Shown here: one piece after another, positions 16,681 through 24,174 of the stretch
Position numbering within the stretch: the stretch's first letter is position 1
How the letters are laid out: the number at the start of each line of letters is the position of its first letter
NCBI RefSeq assembly: GCF_026236535.1
Contig: NZ_JAHTMW010000027.1
Location: forward strand, 1-64,000
Direction: 5' to 3'
Length of the DNA: 64,000 nucleotides
DNA from: Streptomyces sp. SKN60
GTDB taxonomy: Bacteria; Actinomycetota; Actinomycetes; Streptomycetales; Streptomycetaceae
Made by a program: the position numbers and the translations under genes
Notes under the pieces: model-generated
The model's database searches: none
What the model saw: only the letters and a program-made list of their open reading frames with translations
What the model was told of the DNA's origin: nothing

Positions 16681-17714
16681 GCCTGTCCCTTCGTCGTCGG
16701 ACTGGTCTCTGACGGTGCGGAGTCAGGGGTGAACCACGGCAGGACCGCCGTCGGTTCGGATACGGATACGGGGGCGGACGCGGAGGCGGGGGCGGATGTA
16801 CGGGCACGGGCCCGGCGGCCCCGGGGGACGCGGGCCGCCGGGCGGACCCGGTCCACGACCGCCATGCCGATACGGAAGAGGGCGGCCGGCACGACGAGCG
16901 CGAGCAGCACCCAGAACAGGGTCACGCCCCAGGGGCGGCCGACGCCCCAGGGCTGCTCGACGAGAACCTTGCCGCCGAAGCGCACGGACACCTGGTAGTC
17001 GCCGTGCGCGCCGGCGGTCAGCTCGACCGGCAGTCTGACCAGGGCCTTGCGGCCGGGTTCGATCGTGCCGCGCCACTGGCGTTCCTCGTACTGCGGCGCG
17101 AACACCCCGTGGCTGGTGCCGACTTCGAAGACGGGGTCCTTGACCGGTGTCTGGCCGAGGTTGCCGAGCGTCACGACGACCTCGCGCCGGGCCGGGGCGC
17201 CGAACCACACCAGGACCCCGCTCGAACCCTCCAGGCGGGCCGAGGTGAGGACGGCGAGCCGGCCCGTGCCGGCGGTCTCGGGCAGTGGGGCGGTGGGGTG
17301 CCCGGCGACCGTGAACGCGGCGTCCACGGAGTCCTGTTGGCCGGTCACCCCAGCGACGTGCACCACGCAGGGGCAGGGCACGGGCGGTTCGGCGACCGGG
17401 AGTTTCGCGCTGAACGAGCCCTTGGCGTCGACCGTGGCCGCGCGGCCGTCGGTGTTGGCGCAGGAGTTGGTGCCGCCGATGACGCCCTTGCCGGGCGCCG
17501 ACTGTCCGCAGACCAGCAGCATGAGCAGGGCGCCCGGCTTCCAGCCGGAGCCGCTGACGGTGATCTCGCCGCCCTTGCCGCCCTCGGTCCGCGAGAGCGC
17601 GATCCGGGGCGCCTCGGCGGCGGTGGCGGTGGCCGTGGTCGGCAGAAGGGCGAGTGGCAGGGCGAGCAGCAGCGCGGTGAGCAGCGCGCCCGCCGCCGTA
17701 CGCAGGTACGTCAT
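16677..17714 (-). CDS. Secreted Ig-like (neocarzinostatin-like) membrane-anchored protein
   Basis: 345 residues. Signal peptide ~1-33, then a ~100-residue domain beginning RIALSRTEGGKGGEITVSGS with Cys pairs (VCG/NSC and PCPC), reminiscent of neocarzinostatin-type Ig folds. A second beta domain follows (VLVWFGAPARREVVVTLGNL, then QWRGTIEPGRKALVRLPVEL). A membrane helix near residues 270-290 (VTLFWVLLALVVPAALF) and a basic, then Ser/Pro-rich cytoplasmic tail close the protein. The ATG overlaps the preceding stop (ATGA), and its own stop overlaps the next start. No catalytic motif is visible, and a chromoprotein function is not implied. Probably part of a surface complex with its operon partners. 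Confidence 0.75.
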   Translation of the reverse strand: MTYLRTAAGALLTALLLALPLALLPTTATATAAEAPRIALSRTEGGKGGEITVSGSGWKPGALLMLLVCGQSAPGKGVIGGTNSCANTDGRAATVDAKGSFSAKLPVAEPPVPCPCVVHVAGVTGQQDSVDAAFTVAGHPTAPLPETAGTGRLAVLTSARLEGSSGVLVWFGAPARREVVVTLGNLGQTPVKDPVFEVGTSHGVFAPQYEERQWRGTIEPGRKALVRLPVELTAGAHGDYQVSVRFGGKVLVEQPWGVGRPWGVTLFWVLLALVVPAALFRIGMAVVDRVRPAARVPRGRRARARTSAPASASAPVSVSEPTAVLPWFTPDSAPSETSPTTKGQA

Positions 17715-18529
17715 CGTCTCCTCCGTCGTATCGCGTACGTGGCCGTGCCCGCCGCCGCGAGGAGGGCGGCCGCCAGCCCGCCGACGCCCGCCGGGGAGGC
17801 GAAGGAGGCGTCCGCGCGGGCGGTCGCGGGCGCCGCGCCGGGGGCGGCGGCCGTCAGGCGCACGGTGACCGAGTCGAGCGCGGGCGGGTCGGGCCAGGGG
17901 GCGGTGCGGGTGACGCGTTCGCCGGGGCGCAGGGTGACCGGCAGGGCCTGCTCGGGGCGGTCCAGGACCGTGCCGAAGAGGCCCTCGGCGCGTACGGCGA
18001 GGCGCGGGGCGAGCACGGTGTTTCCGCGGTTGACCAGGGTGTAGCGCAGGGTGCACCGGGTGCCGGAGCGCTCCACGCGTACGTCCTCGACGGTCAGCGC
18101 GGCCAGCCGGGGCCCGCTCACCCGCAGGTGGAGCGGGACGACGGTGGTGTGCCCGGCGGCCTCGGCCCGTACCGCACCGCGGTGCTCCCCGGGCGGGGTG
18201 TCGGCGGTGACGGTGACGGCGAAGGGCACGTCGGCGCGGGTACGGGCGGGGACGGTCACGGTCGTGGCGGCGAAGGCGACGGGCGTGCCGCCCTGGCCGG
18301 TGAGCGTGACGGTGAGCGGGCGCGGGGCGGGGTTGGTGACGGAGAGGGTGTCCTGCAGGACGCTGCCGGCGGCGCCCTCCAGATAGACGTACGGGCGGCC
18401 GGCGGCGGGCGCGGCGGTCCAGGCCCCGGCGTCGGCCCTGGCGCCCGCGTCGGCGTGGGGCGGCGGGGCGGCCGCGAGCACGCCGAGGAGGGCGACGGCC
18501 CCGAGCCCCGCCCGTACCCCCCGCATCAA
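17711..18529 (-). CDS. Secreted WxL/DUF916-like wall-binding protein with C-terminal membrane anchor
   Basis: 272 residues: signal peptide (~1-28), a beta-sandwich starting PYVYLEGAAGSVLQDTLSVTNP with a following PGEHRGAV turn, a second sandwich (~155-225), then a membrane helix (VGGLAAALLAAAGTATYAI) and a run of five arginines. The first domain resembles the peptidoglycan-binding half of WxL-interacting proteins of Firmicutes by pattern (G...D.l.V.N....pl.V...g), but I cannot confirm the family. Both gene ends overlap neighbours by ATGA, so it is made in step with them. Confidence 0.72.
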   Translation of the reverse strand: MMRGVRAGLGAVALLGVLAAAPPPHADAGARADAGAWTAAPAAGRPYVYLEGAAGSVLQDTLSVTNPAPRPLTVTLTGQGGTPVAFAATTVTVPARTRADVPFAVTVTADTPPGEHRGAVRAEAAGHTTVVPLHLRVSGPRLAALTVEDVRVERSGTRCTLRYTLVNRGNTVLAPRLAVRAEGLFGTVLDRPEQALPVTLRPGERVTRTAPWPDPPALDSVTVRLTAAAPGAAPATARADASFASPAGVGGLAAALLAAAGTATYAIRRRRR

Positions 18530-19257
18530 CGTGCCGTGTGCCGGGCCGAGCGCCGGGTGAGCCAGAGCACGCCGGCCGTGCCGGTCAGCAGCACGGTGCC
18601 GCCGAGGGTGCCGAGCGCGGTGGCGGAGTCGAGGGGCCCGGTCTTGGGCAGCTGCCCGCCGCCCGCGTCCGTACCGCCGGAGGAGCCGGAGCCGTCGGAC
18701 CCACCGGAGCCCCCCGAGCCGCCGGCCGCGGTCACGTCCAGCTCCAGGGCGGGCTTGGGGTTGTTGGTGGGCTTGCAGGTGGCGGCGTCCATGCCGAGCG
18801 CGTGGACGATGAGCGTGCCGGCCGTGAAGGTGACCTTTCCGCTCTTCTTCGGGGTGTACGTGCCCGTCAACTGCCCGATCTTGATAGGGGTGTTGGGCGG
18901 GATCGCGACCGCGTTCGGCACGCCCTTGACCTGCACCCTGCCGCTGTCGGCGCCGCCGAGCACCAGCTCGGCGCGCGGGGTCATGACCCCCTTGGGCAGC
19001 TCGACCGGGCTGTCCGAGACGCCCTTCTCGAAGGACATCGTGATCGTGTACGAGCTTCCGCTCTTCTCGGCCTTGATGTCGACGGGCGAGACGGCGCTCT
19101 TGGGTCCGATCTTCGTCTCGCAGGCGTAGTCGACGTCGACGACGGTGGCGTGGGCGGCGGGCGCGGAGACCAGCACGGCCGAGCCGGCCATCGCCACCGC
19201 CGCCGTCAGCGCACGGGCCACTCTTCTCCGGTTCGGCACGTTCGGCACCTCAAGCAC
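18526..19257 (-). CDS. Secreted LPXTG-type surface protein, first gene of the operon
   Basis: 243 residues. An N-terminal basic stretch and signal peptide end at APAAHA (~38). A single ~145-residue beta domain follows, with two Cys and the motif LVLGGADSGRVQVKGVP, close in sequence to domain 2 of the operon's last product. Then come a Gly/Ser linker, LPKTG, a hydrophobic helix and RRSARHTAR, a complete cell-wall sorting signal. The start is uncertain: GTG at 19257, or in-frame GTGs 3 or 6 codons later, one of which has a better GAGG spacing. It ends by overlapping the next start (ATGA). No sortase gene lies in the window. Confidence 0.8.
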   Translation of the reverse strand: MLEVPNVPNRRRVARALTAAVAMAGSAVLVSAPAAHATVVDVDYACETKIGPKSAVSPVDIKAEKSGSSYTITMSFEKGVSDSPVELPKGVMTPRAELVLGGADSGRVQVKGVPNAVAIPPNTPIKIGQLTGTYTPKKSGKVTFTAGTLIVHALGMDAATCKPTNNPKPALELDVTAAGGSGGSGGSDGSGSSGGTDAGGGQLPKTGPLDSATALGTLGGTVLLTGTAGVLWLTRRSARHTAR

Positions 19258-19357
19258 CCCTCACCGCACAGTTACTGACGGTCTTTCAGATTGGCCGTCA
19301 AGGTACGCCCGGTGCCTTGTGGAGGGAAGAGAGAGCGTTGTGAAAGTACGGAGGTGC

Positions 19358-19789
19358 TTACGCCGGGGCGGCAAGTTCCGCCCAGACCGTCTTGCCCGGG
19401 GTGCCCGGGACCCGGTCGATGCCCCAGGCGCGGCAGAGCCGCTGCACGATGAACATCCCGTGCCCGCCCGGGCGGCCGGCCCGGTGCGGGGTGCGCGGGG
19501 CGGGCTGGCCGGCGCCGCGGTCGGCGACCTCAAGGCGCAGCACCTCGGCGAGGCGCAGCACGCGCAGGCTCTCCGGGCCCTCGGCGTGCAGGCAGGCGTT
19601 GGTGACCAGTTCGGAGACGACCAGGAGGACGTCCTCGGCGGCGGCCCGGCGGTCCGCGGTGGCGGCCGGCAGCCAGCCCCACTCGTGGAGCAGCTGCCTG
19701 GTGAAGTCGCGGGCGAGCGGAACGGTGCCACTGGCCGACCCAAGGGCGAGGGTGCGGACCTCGGGGTCGCCGGAGGCGGTCTCCTTCAA
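19358..19789 (-). CDS. Anti-sigma factor, RsbW/SpoIIAB-type kinase (SigI system)
   Basis: 143-residue HATPase protein-serine kinase that binds and inhibits a SigB-family sigma factor and phosphorylates its STAS antagonist. The ATP-binding boxes are visible: N box VVSELVTNACLHA, G1 VADRGAGQPAP, G2 GGHGMFIVQRLC. It lies 117 bp downstream of the STAS gene on the same strand and divergent from the sigma gene, a standard partner-switch layout. In S. coelicolor the matching locus is, as I recall, arsI-prsI-sigI, in which this would be PrsI. Confidence 0.9.
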   Translation of the reverse strand: MKETASGDPEVRTLALGSASGTVPLARDFTRQLLHEWGWLPAATADRRAAAEDVLLVVSELVTNACLHAEGPESLRVLRLAEVLRLEVADRGAGQPAPRTPHRAGRPGGHGMFIVQRLCRAWGIDRVPGTPGKTVWAELAAPA

Positions 19790-19906
19790 CGCTTCACCTC
19801 ACCGATACCGATGCAATCGCTTGACGAGTTCAGGACAGGGGGCCCGGCGGGCCGGGGTCGGGGGCGCCGGGCCCAGGGGGCGGAGGGCCGTGCGCTCGGC
19901 CGACGC

Positions 19907-20278
19907 TCAGCCGGGATGCGGGAGCGCGGATTCGAGCGTGTCGTGGAGGGTGAAGACGGCCTCCGCCCCGGTGATCTCGAAGACCCGCGCGACCGGCGGT
20001 CGCATCGCGGCCAGATGGACCCCGCCACCGCCGGCGTCCGCCCGGAGGCGGGCGGCCAGCAGGACGTTCAGTCCGGTCGAGTCGCAGAACTCGAGGCGTG
20101 AGCAGTCGAGTACGAGGCGTGTACGACCTTCGTCGAGTGCGTGGTCGAGTGGCGCACGCAACAGTTCGGCGGTGTGGTGATCGAGCTCACCCACGGGGGT
20201 GAGCACCTCGCTCGCCCCCACGGTCCGGACCTCGACCCGAAACCGTTCGGGTGCGCTGCCGATGTGCTGGCGGTACAT
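19907..20278 (-). CDS. Anti-sigma factor antagonist (STAS domain)
   Basis: 123-residue STAS protein that frees the sigma factor by binding its anti-sigma kinase. Key features are PVGELDHHTAELLRAPLDHAL and the phospho-acceptor serine in RLEFCDSTGLNVLLAARL. I chose the ATG at 20278 (MYRQHIGSAPERF) from usual family length; an ATG four codons upstream (20290) is possible. It diverges from the sigma gene across about 190 bp. In S. coelicolor terms this corresponds to ArsI by my recollection. Confidence 0.9.
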   Translation of the reverse strand: MYRQHIGSAPERFRVEVRTVGASEVLTPVGELDHHTAELLRAPLDHALDEGRTRLVLDCSRLEFCDSTGLNVLLAARLRADAGGGGVHLAAMRPPVARVFEITGAEAVFTLHDTLESALPHPG

Positions 20279-20471
20279 GCGTCGAACCATACAAGCGCAC
20301 CCGCGTGCACCGCACACAAGCTCCACCCCAAACCATGCCAAAGCAGACAATTGCCACTTGCAACCATCAGGGTCGAGCAGGTAGGGCTAGTAAGGAACAC
20401 GTTCCCACGGCCGGCTTCGGAGGCGCCGCAAACCGCAGCAGAGACACAGAGACCACCACTGGAGGAGACCC

Positions 20472-21329
20472 ATGTCCCCCCGCCTCGACGTATCCCTCGT
20501 ACCCATCGAGGTGGCGGAACGCGCGGAACTGCCGCACATCCCGCCCCTCGACGAGATCGCGCCGCTCGACGCGCGCGCCCTCTCGAAGAACCTCTTCGCC
20601 CGGCTGGGCGACCTGGAGGAGGGCACCCACGAGTACGCGTACGTCCGCAACACCCTGATCGAACTCAACCTGGCCCTGGTCAAGTTCGCCGCCTCACGGT
20701 TCCGCACCCGCAGCGAACCGATGGAGGACATCGTCCAGGTCGGCACCATCGGCCTCATCAAGGCGATCGACCGCTTCGAACTGGCCCGCGGCGTCGAGTT
20801 CCCCACCTTCGCGATGCCGACGATCATCGGCGAGATCAAGCGCTTCTTCCGCGACACCTCGTGGTCGGTGCACGTCCCGCGCAGGCTCCAGGAGCTCCGC
20901 CTCGACCTGGCCAAGGCCGGCGACGAACTCGCCCAGCGCCTGGACCGGGCGCCCACCGTCGACGAGCTGGCCCGCGAACTGGGCATCGGCACCGACGAGG
21001 TCGTCGAGGGGATGGCCGCGGCCAACGCGTACACCGCGAGCTCGCTGGACGCCCCGCCGGAGGAGGCCGAGGCGGACGGCGGCGCGACGCTCGCCGACCG
21101 GCTCGGCTACGAGGACCACGGCCTGGAGGGCATCGAGTACGTCGAGTCGCTCAAGCCGCTGATCGCCTCGCTGCCGGCCCGCGAACGCCGCATCCTGTCG
21201 CTGCGCTTCACGGCCGGGCTGACCCAGTCGGAGATCGGCGAGGAGCTGGGCATCTCGCAGATGCACGTGTCGCGGCTGCTTTCGCGGACGCTGGCGCGGC
21301 TGCGCAGGGGCCTGACGACGGAGGAGTAG
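20472..21329 (+). CDS. sigI: SigB/SigF-family RNA polymerase sigma factor
   Basis: 285-residue group 3 sigma factor. Region 2 runs ELNLALVKFAASRFRTR, then VQVGTIGLIKAIDRFELARG and FPTFAMPTIIGEIKRFFRD. Region 3 is HVPRRLQELRLDLAKAGDEL. Region 4 has the helix-turn-helix LTQSEIGEELGISQMHVSRL. GGAGGAGA precedes the ATG. Divergent STAS and kinase genes make up its partner-switch. The symbol rests on locus order (S. coelicolor sigI, a stress-related sigma factor); other Streptomyces SigB paralogues are similar, so the symbol is probable rather than proven. Confidence 0.92.
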   Translation: MSPRLDVSLVPIEVAERAELPHIPPLDEIAPLDARALSKNLFARLGDLEEGTHEYAYVRNTLIELNLALVKFAASRFRTRSEPMEDIVQVGTIGLIKAIDRFELARGVEFPTFAMPTIIGEIKRFFRDTSWSVHVPRRLQELRLDLAKAGDELAQRLDRAPTVDELARELGIGTDEVVEGMAAANAYTASSLDAPPEEAEADGGATLADRLGYEDHGLEGIEYVESLKPLIASLPARERRILSLRFTAGLTQSEIGEELGISQMHVSRLLSRTLARLRRGLTTEE

Positions 21330-21363
21330 GCCCAACGCCCGGCCGGCTGCGTACAGTTGGCCC

Positions 21364-21993
21364 ATGGCCATGGGCGGCGCGCTGATCGGTACGGGCCGTT
21401 CGGCCGATGTGTACGAGGCCGGGGACGGCCGGGTCCTGCGGCGCTACCGCGACGGCGGCGACGCCGCACCGGAGGCCCGGATCATGCGCGAGCTCGCCGC
21501 GCACGGCTACCCCGTGCCGGCGGTGGCCCACGCGGAGGGCCCCGACCTCGTCATGGAGCGCCTCACCGGCCCCACCCTCCTGGACGCCGCCGTGACCGGC
21601 ACGGTCACCCCGGAGGCGGCGGGCGCCCTGCTCGCGGACCTCCTCGTCCGCCTCCACGCGACCCCGTGGATCCATCTGGACCTGCACCCGGGCAATGTCG
21701 TCCTCACCCCGGCGGGCCCCGTCGTCATCGACTGGCGCACCGCCCGCGAGGGCCCGGCGGGCCTGGACCGCGCGATGTCCGCCCTCCTCCTCGCGGAAGC
21801 CGCCCTCTCCCCCGCCCCCTACGCCCCCGGCGCCCACACCGCCCTGACCACCCTCCTGTCCCACCTCCCGACCCAGGTCACCCCGTACGTCCCGCAGGCG
21901 ACCGCCTTCCGCGCCCGGGACCCGCACCTGTCGGAGCCGGAACGCGCGTCGATCCCGGCGGCCGGGGAGCTGATCGTCACCCTGGCCGGGTAG
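21364..21993 (+). CDS. Small aminoglycoside-phosphotransferase-like kinase
   Basis: 209 residues with a protein-kinase-like fold of the APH/RIO type: a glycine-poor nucleotide loop (IGTGRSADVYEAGDGRVLRRY), hinge VMERLTGPTLLD, catalytic loop HLDLHPGNVVL and metal site VVIDWRTA in place of DFG. It is shorter than typical APH proteins (about 260-300), with a reduced C-lobe. It starts 34 bp after the sigma gene and may be read with it. Substrate unknown; resistance should not be assumed. Confidence 0.82.
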   Translation: MAMGGALIGTGRSADVYEAGDGRVLRRYRDGGDAAPEARIMRELAAHGYPVPAVAHAEGPDLVMERLTGPTLLDAAVTGTVTPEAAGALLADLLVRLHATPWIHLDLHPGNVVLTPAGPVVIDWRTAREGPAGLDRAMSALLLAEAALSPAPYAPGAHTALTTLLSHLPTQVTPYVPQATAFRARDPHLSEPERASIPAAGELIVTLAG

Positions 21994-21999
21994 CCCCAG

Positions 22000-22542
22000 C
22001 TACCAGCCGATCCGCGCCGCGCCGAGCAGCTCCGACCCGGCGCGGGCAGCCAGCTCCCGGACCCGCTCGGACGGGCAGCCCTTGTCCACGTGCAGGAAGA
22101 CGGTGTGCGTGCCGACGGGACCGCTGTCCGGGTCCAGTTCGACGTCATCGCTGTGGAACGACACCTGCACCCCGTCGTACTGGTCCCGCCCGTGCGCCCC
22201 GGGCCACCGCCCCCGCCATCCGATCATCGCCGGGTCCTCCCCGACGGCCCGCAGGAACGGCAACTCCACGTCTGCGGAGGCGTGTTCCTCGAACACCCAC
22301 ACCGGAAAACATGCGGCCCGGCGGTCGCCCCAGGGGTCGTACGCCTCCTTGTCGGCCCCCTCGAACAACGCCCCGGGCACCACCCCGGCTACCGCCCGCA
22401 CCCGCTCGGCGTCCCCGACCAGCGCCTCCACCCACCGCTCGTCCTCGACGAACTCAAGGCCACGGCACAGCGCTTGCGCCCGCGCGTAGGCGGCGTCAGC
22501 GTCGTCGCTCCGGAAGACGGGATAGGCCCGCGAATGTCCCAT
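22000..22542 (-). CDS. Conserved hypothetical protein (180 aa)
   Basis: Starts MGHSRAYPVFRSDDADAAYA and contains DPWGDRRAACFPVWVFEEHA and a beta-rich C-terminal half ending HTVFLHVDKGCPSERVRELAA. Acidic, cytoplasmic, no signal peptide or catalytic motif that I recognise. It is convergent with the kinase-like gene, with only 6 bp between stops. Confidence 0.7.
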   Translation of the reverse strand: MGHSRAYPVFRSDDADAAYARAQALCRGLEFVEDERWVEALVGDAERVRAVAGVVPGALFEGADKEAYDPWGDRRAACFPVWVFEEHASADVELPFLRAVGEDPAMIGWRGRWPGAHGRDQYDGVQVSFHSDDVELDPDSGPVGTHTVFLHVDKGCPSERVRELAARAGSELLGAARIGW

Positions 22543-22684
22543 GCCGCCAATCTCGCACGCGAGCGGTCACCGATGCGGTTGGATATCACGGTGCTTCACG
22601 CCGCTCACGCCCGCGCCACCGGCCCCACCGGCTTCCGGTAGCCCCGCCAGGAGAGTCCTGGTGGTCGCTGCCGGAGGAGTGCCC

Positions 22685-22999
22685 GTGTCGCGTACCGCCC
22701 ATCACATCCCGCCCGCCCACGCCGAGCGGCCAGAGCGCCCCGGCGCGCCCTGGCATGTCGTGGTGCTCCGCGACCCGCGCCACGGGACCCGCCGCGAGGT
22801 CGCGTTCCGTTCCTTCCCCCGCCACCAGCACGACGCCACGGTCGGCCGCTGGGCGGCCGTCGAAGAACGCCGCGCCCGCGCCCGGCTCCGTGCCGCCCTG
22901 GCCGCCGCCGTACGCCTGGCGAACACCGACCCGACGGTGACGGACACCCTCGACATCCCGCCGTACCGCCACCGCCGCTCGGCCCTGTGGCTGGCGTGA
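22685..22999 (+). CDS. Small basic hypothetical protein (104 aa)
   Basis: GTG start with GGAGGAG seven bases upstream, giving VSRTAHHIPPAHAERPERPG and then WHVVVLRDPRHGTRREVAF. A basic helix EERRARARLRAALAAAVRLA follows, ending PYRHRRSALWLA. A longer in-frame reading from 22541 has no better start. Highly Arg-rich, so perhaps nucleic-acid binding; that is inference. It is convergent with the nucleotidyltransferase gene. Confidence 0.62.
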   Translation: MSRTAHHIPPAHAERPERPGAPWHVVVLRDPRHGTRREVAFRSFPRHQHDATVGRWAAVEERRARARLRAALAAAVRLANTDPTVTDTLDIPPYRHRRSALWLA

Positions 23000-23014
23000 G
23001 CACGCGGTTCAGGC

Positions 23015-23494
23015 TCACTGCGGCCGCATCAGCTCCAGGTCCTCGCCCCAGGCGTCGAGGACCGCGCCGTGGCCGGCCGCGCGGGCGGCGGTTTCCACGC
23101 GGGCGAAGAGGGTGCGCTGGAGGGTCGGGGCGGGGGTGGTGGCGAGGCGGGCGGACTCCGCCTCCGTGAGGACGGCCTTCGCGGCGAGTATCGCGGCGAT
23201 CTCCCCGTCAAGGCGGTCCAGGACCACCCGTGCCCGGGCGAGCCCGTAGCGCTCGAAGCCCGGCATACCCACCGCCCGGAAGGCGCTCAACAACATGACG
23301 ACCAGGTCGAGTTCGGGGGTGCGGTGGCCCGCGAAGCGGGTGAGGTCGGAGGGCGCGCCGTCGGCGAGGACGACGTAGAGGTCGTGGTCCGAGTGGGCCG
23401 TGGGCATGCCCTCGTGGGCCTGGGAGCCCTTGAGGACGAGACCCACGACCGCCGGATCCGCCGTAGCGAGGCGGACGAACTCCTCGTACGTCAC
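23015..23494 (-). CDS. Nucleotidyltransferase-domain protein
   Basis: 159-residue protein with a minimal nucleotidyltransferase signature: GSQAHEGMPTAHSDHDLYVV, i.e. GS followed by SDxD, whose two aspartates bind the metal, plus a third acidic position in ELDLVVML. The C-terminal part is helical. The GTG start overlaps the stop of the upstream gene (GTGA). Relatives add nucleotides to small molecules or proteins (MNT or KNT-like); no partner HEPN gene is seen next to it, so a toxin-antitoxin role has no support here. Confidence 0.8.
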   Translation of the reverse strand: MTYEEFVRLATADPAVVGLVLKGSQAHEGMPTAHSDHDLYVVLADGAPSDLTRFAGHRTPELDLVVMLLSAFRAVGMPGFERYGLARARVVLDRLDGEIAAILAAKAVLTEAESARLATTPAPTLQRTLFARVETAARAAGHGAVLDAWGEDLELMRPQ

Positions 23495-24151
23495 AGAGTG
23501 CCCACGCACGCCTCGTTGCCCTCCGGGTCCGCCAGGACCCAGTGGGAGGGGGCGTGTTCGGCGGTGACGAGGTGGCCGCCGGCGGCGAGGGCCGCGGTGA
23601 TGCGGGGTTCGGCCTCGTCGTGGGGGACCCAGACGTCGATGTGGAGGCGGTTGCGCTGGGGGCGGGGGGCGTCCATCTGCTGGAAGGAGAAGGGGGCGTT
23701 GCGGCGGTGCGGGTCGATGAGGTCCTCCGGGCTGCCGGCGCGGTGCGTGTAGCCGAGGAGGGCGCGCCAGAAGGGGGTGACCGCGGGGATGTCGAGCGCG
23801 TCGATGGTGACCTGGGCGCCGGTGAGGGCCGACGGGTCGGCGGTGAGGCCGAGTTCGGCGGCCAGGGGCCGAGATGCGGCGGGCGAGTTCGGGGTCGCCC
23901 TCGGTCAGGCCGTACAGCTCGGCGGTGGCCGTGATCAGGCGGACCGTCACGCCGTCGGGCCGCAGGTCCACGTCGGGGGAGGTGGGGAGGGTGGCGAGGG
24001 CGGACACGAAGGCGGCGCCCTCGGCGAAGGTGCCGGTGCGGTAGTACGCGCAGGCTCCCTCGCCCAGGACCCGCCAGTCGTCCAGGCCGGACTCCTCGCG
24101 GAAGCTGCTCGGCCGGATCTTCTTCGGAGGGGTCTGCGGAGTCGACGTCAT
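23491..24151 (-). pseudogene. Dehydratase-like plus VOC fusion gene broken by a frameshift
   Basis: From the ATG at 24151, ~94 residues resemble a pterin-4a-carbinolamine dehydratase-like domain (EESGLDDWRVLGEGACAYYR, then DGVTVRLITATAELYGLTEG). After ELARRISA the frame breaks: a run of four C (23865-23868, G on the plus strand) should be three. Removing one base restores LAAELGLTADPSALTGAQVT and a glyoxalase/VOC domain ending HWVLADPEGNEACVGTL with a normal stop. The repaired gene would be 660 bp. Either the gene is disrupted or the run is a sequencing error. The downstream nucleotidyltransferase start overlaps its stop. Confidence 0.85.
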
Positions 24152-24174
24152 GGGCGCCGCGGTTAGCGGCGCCC

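Noticed and set aside
16677..17714. Enediyne apoprotein (true neocarzinostatin homologue)
   Set aside because: The Ig-like resemblance is partial, the protein has a membrane anchor and no enediyne cluster is near.
21364..21993. Aminoglycoside resistance gene
   Set aside because: The kinase-like fold is too short and too general; no support for drug modification.
23015..23494. Nucleotidyltransferase as a MNT-HEPN toxin-antitoxin system
   Set aside because: No HEPN partner next to it; its overlapping neighbour is the broken dehydratase-like/VOC gene.
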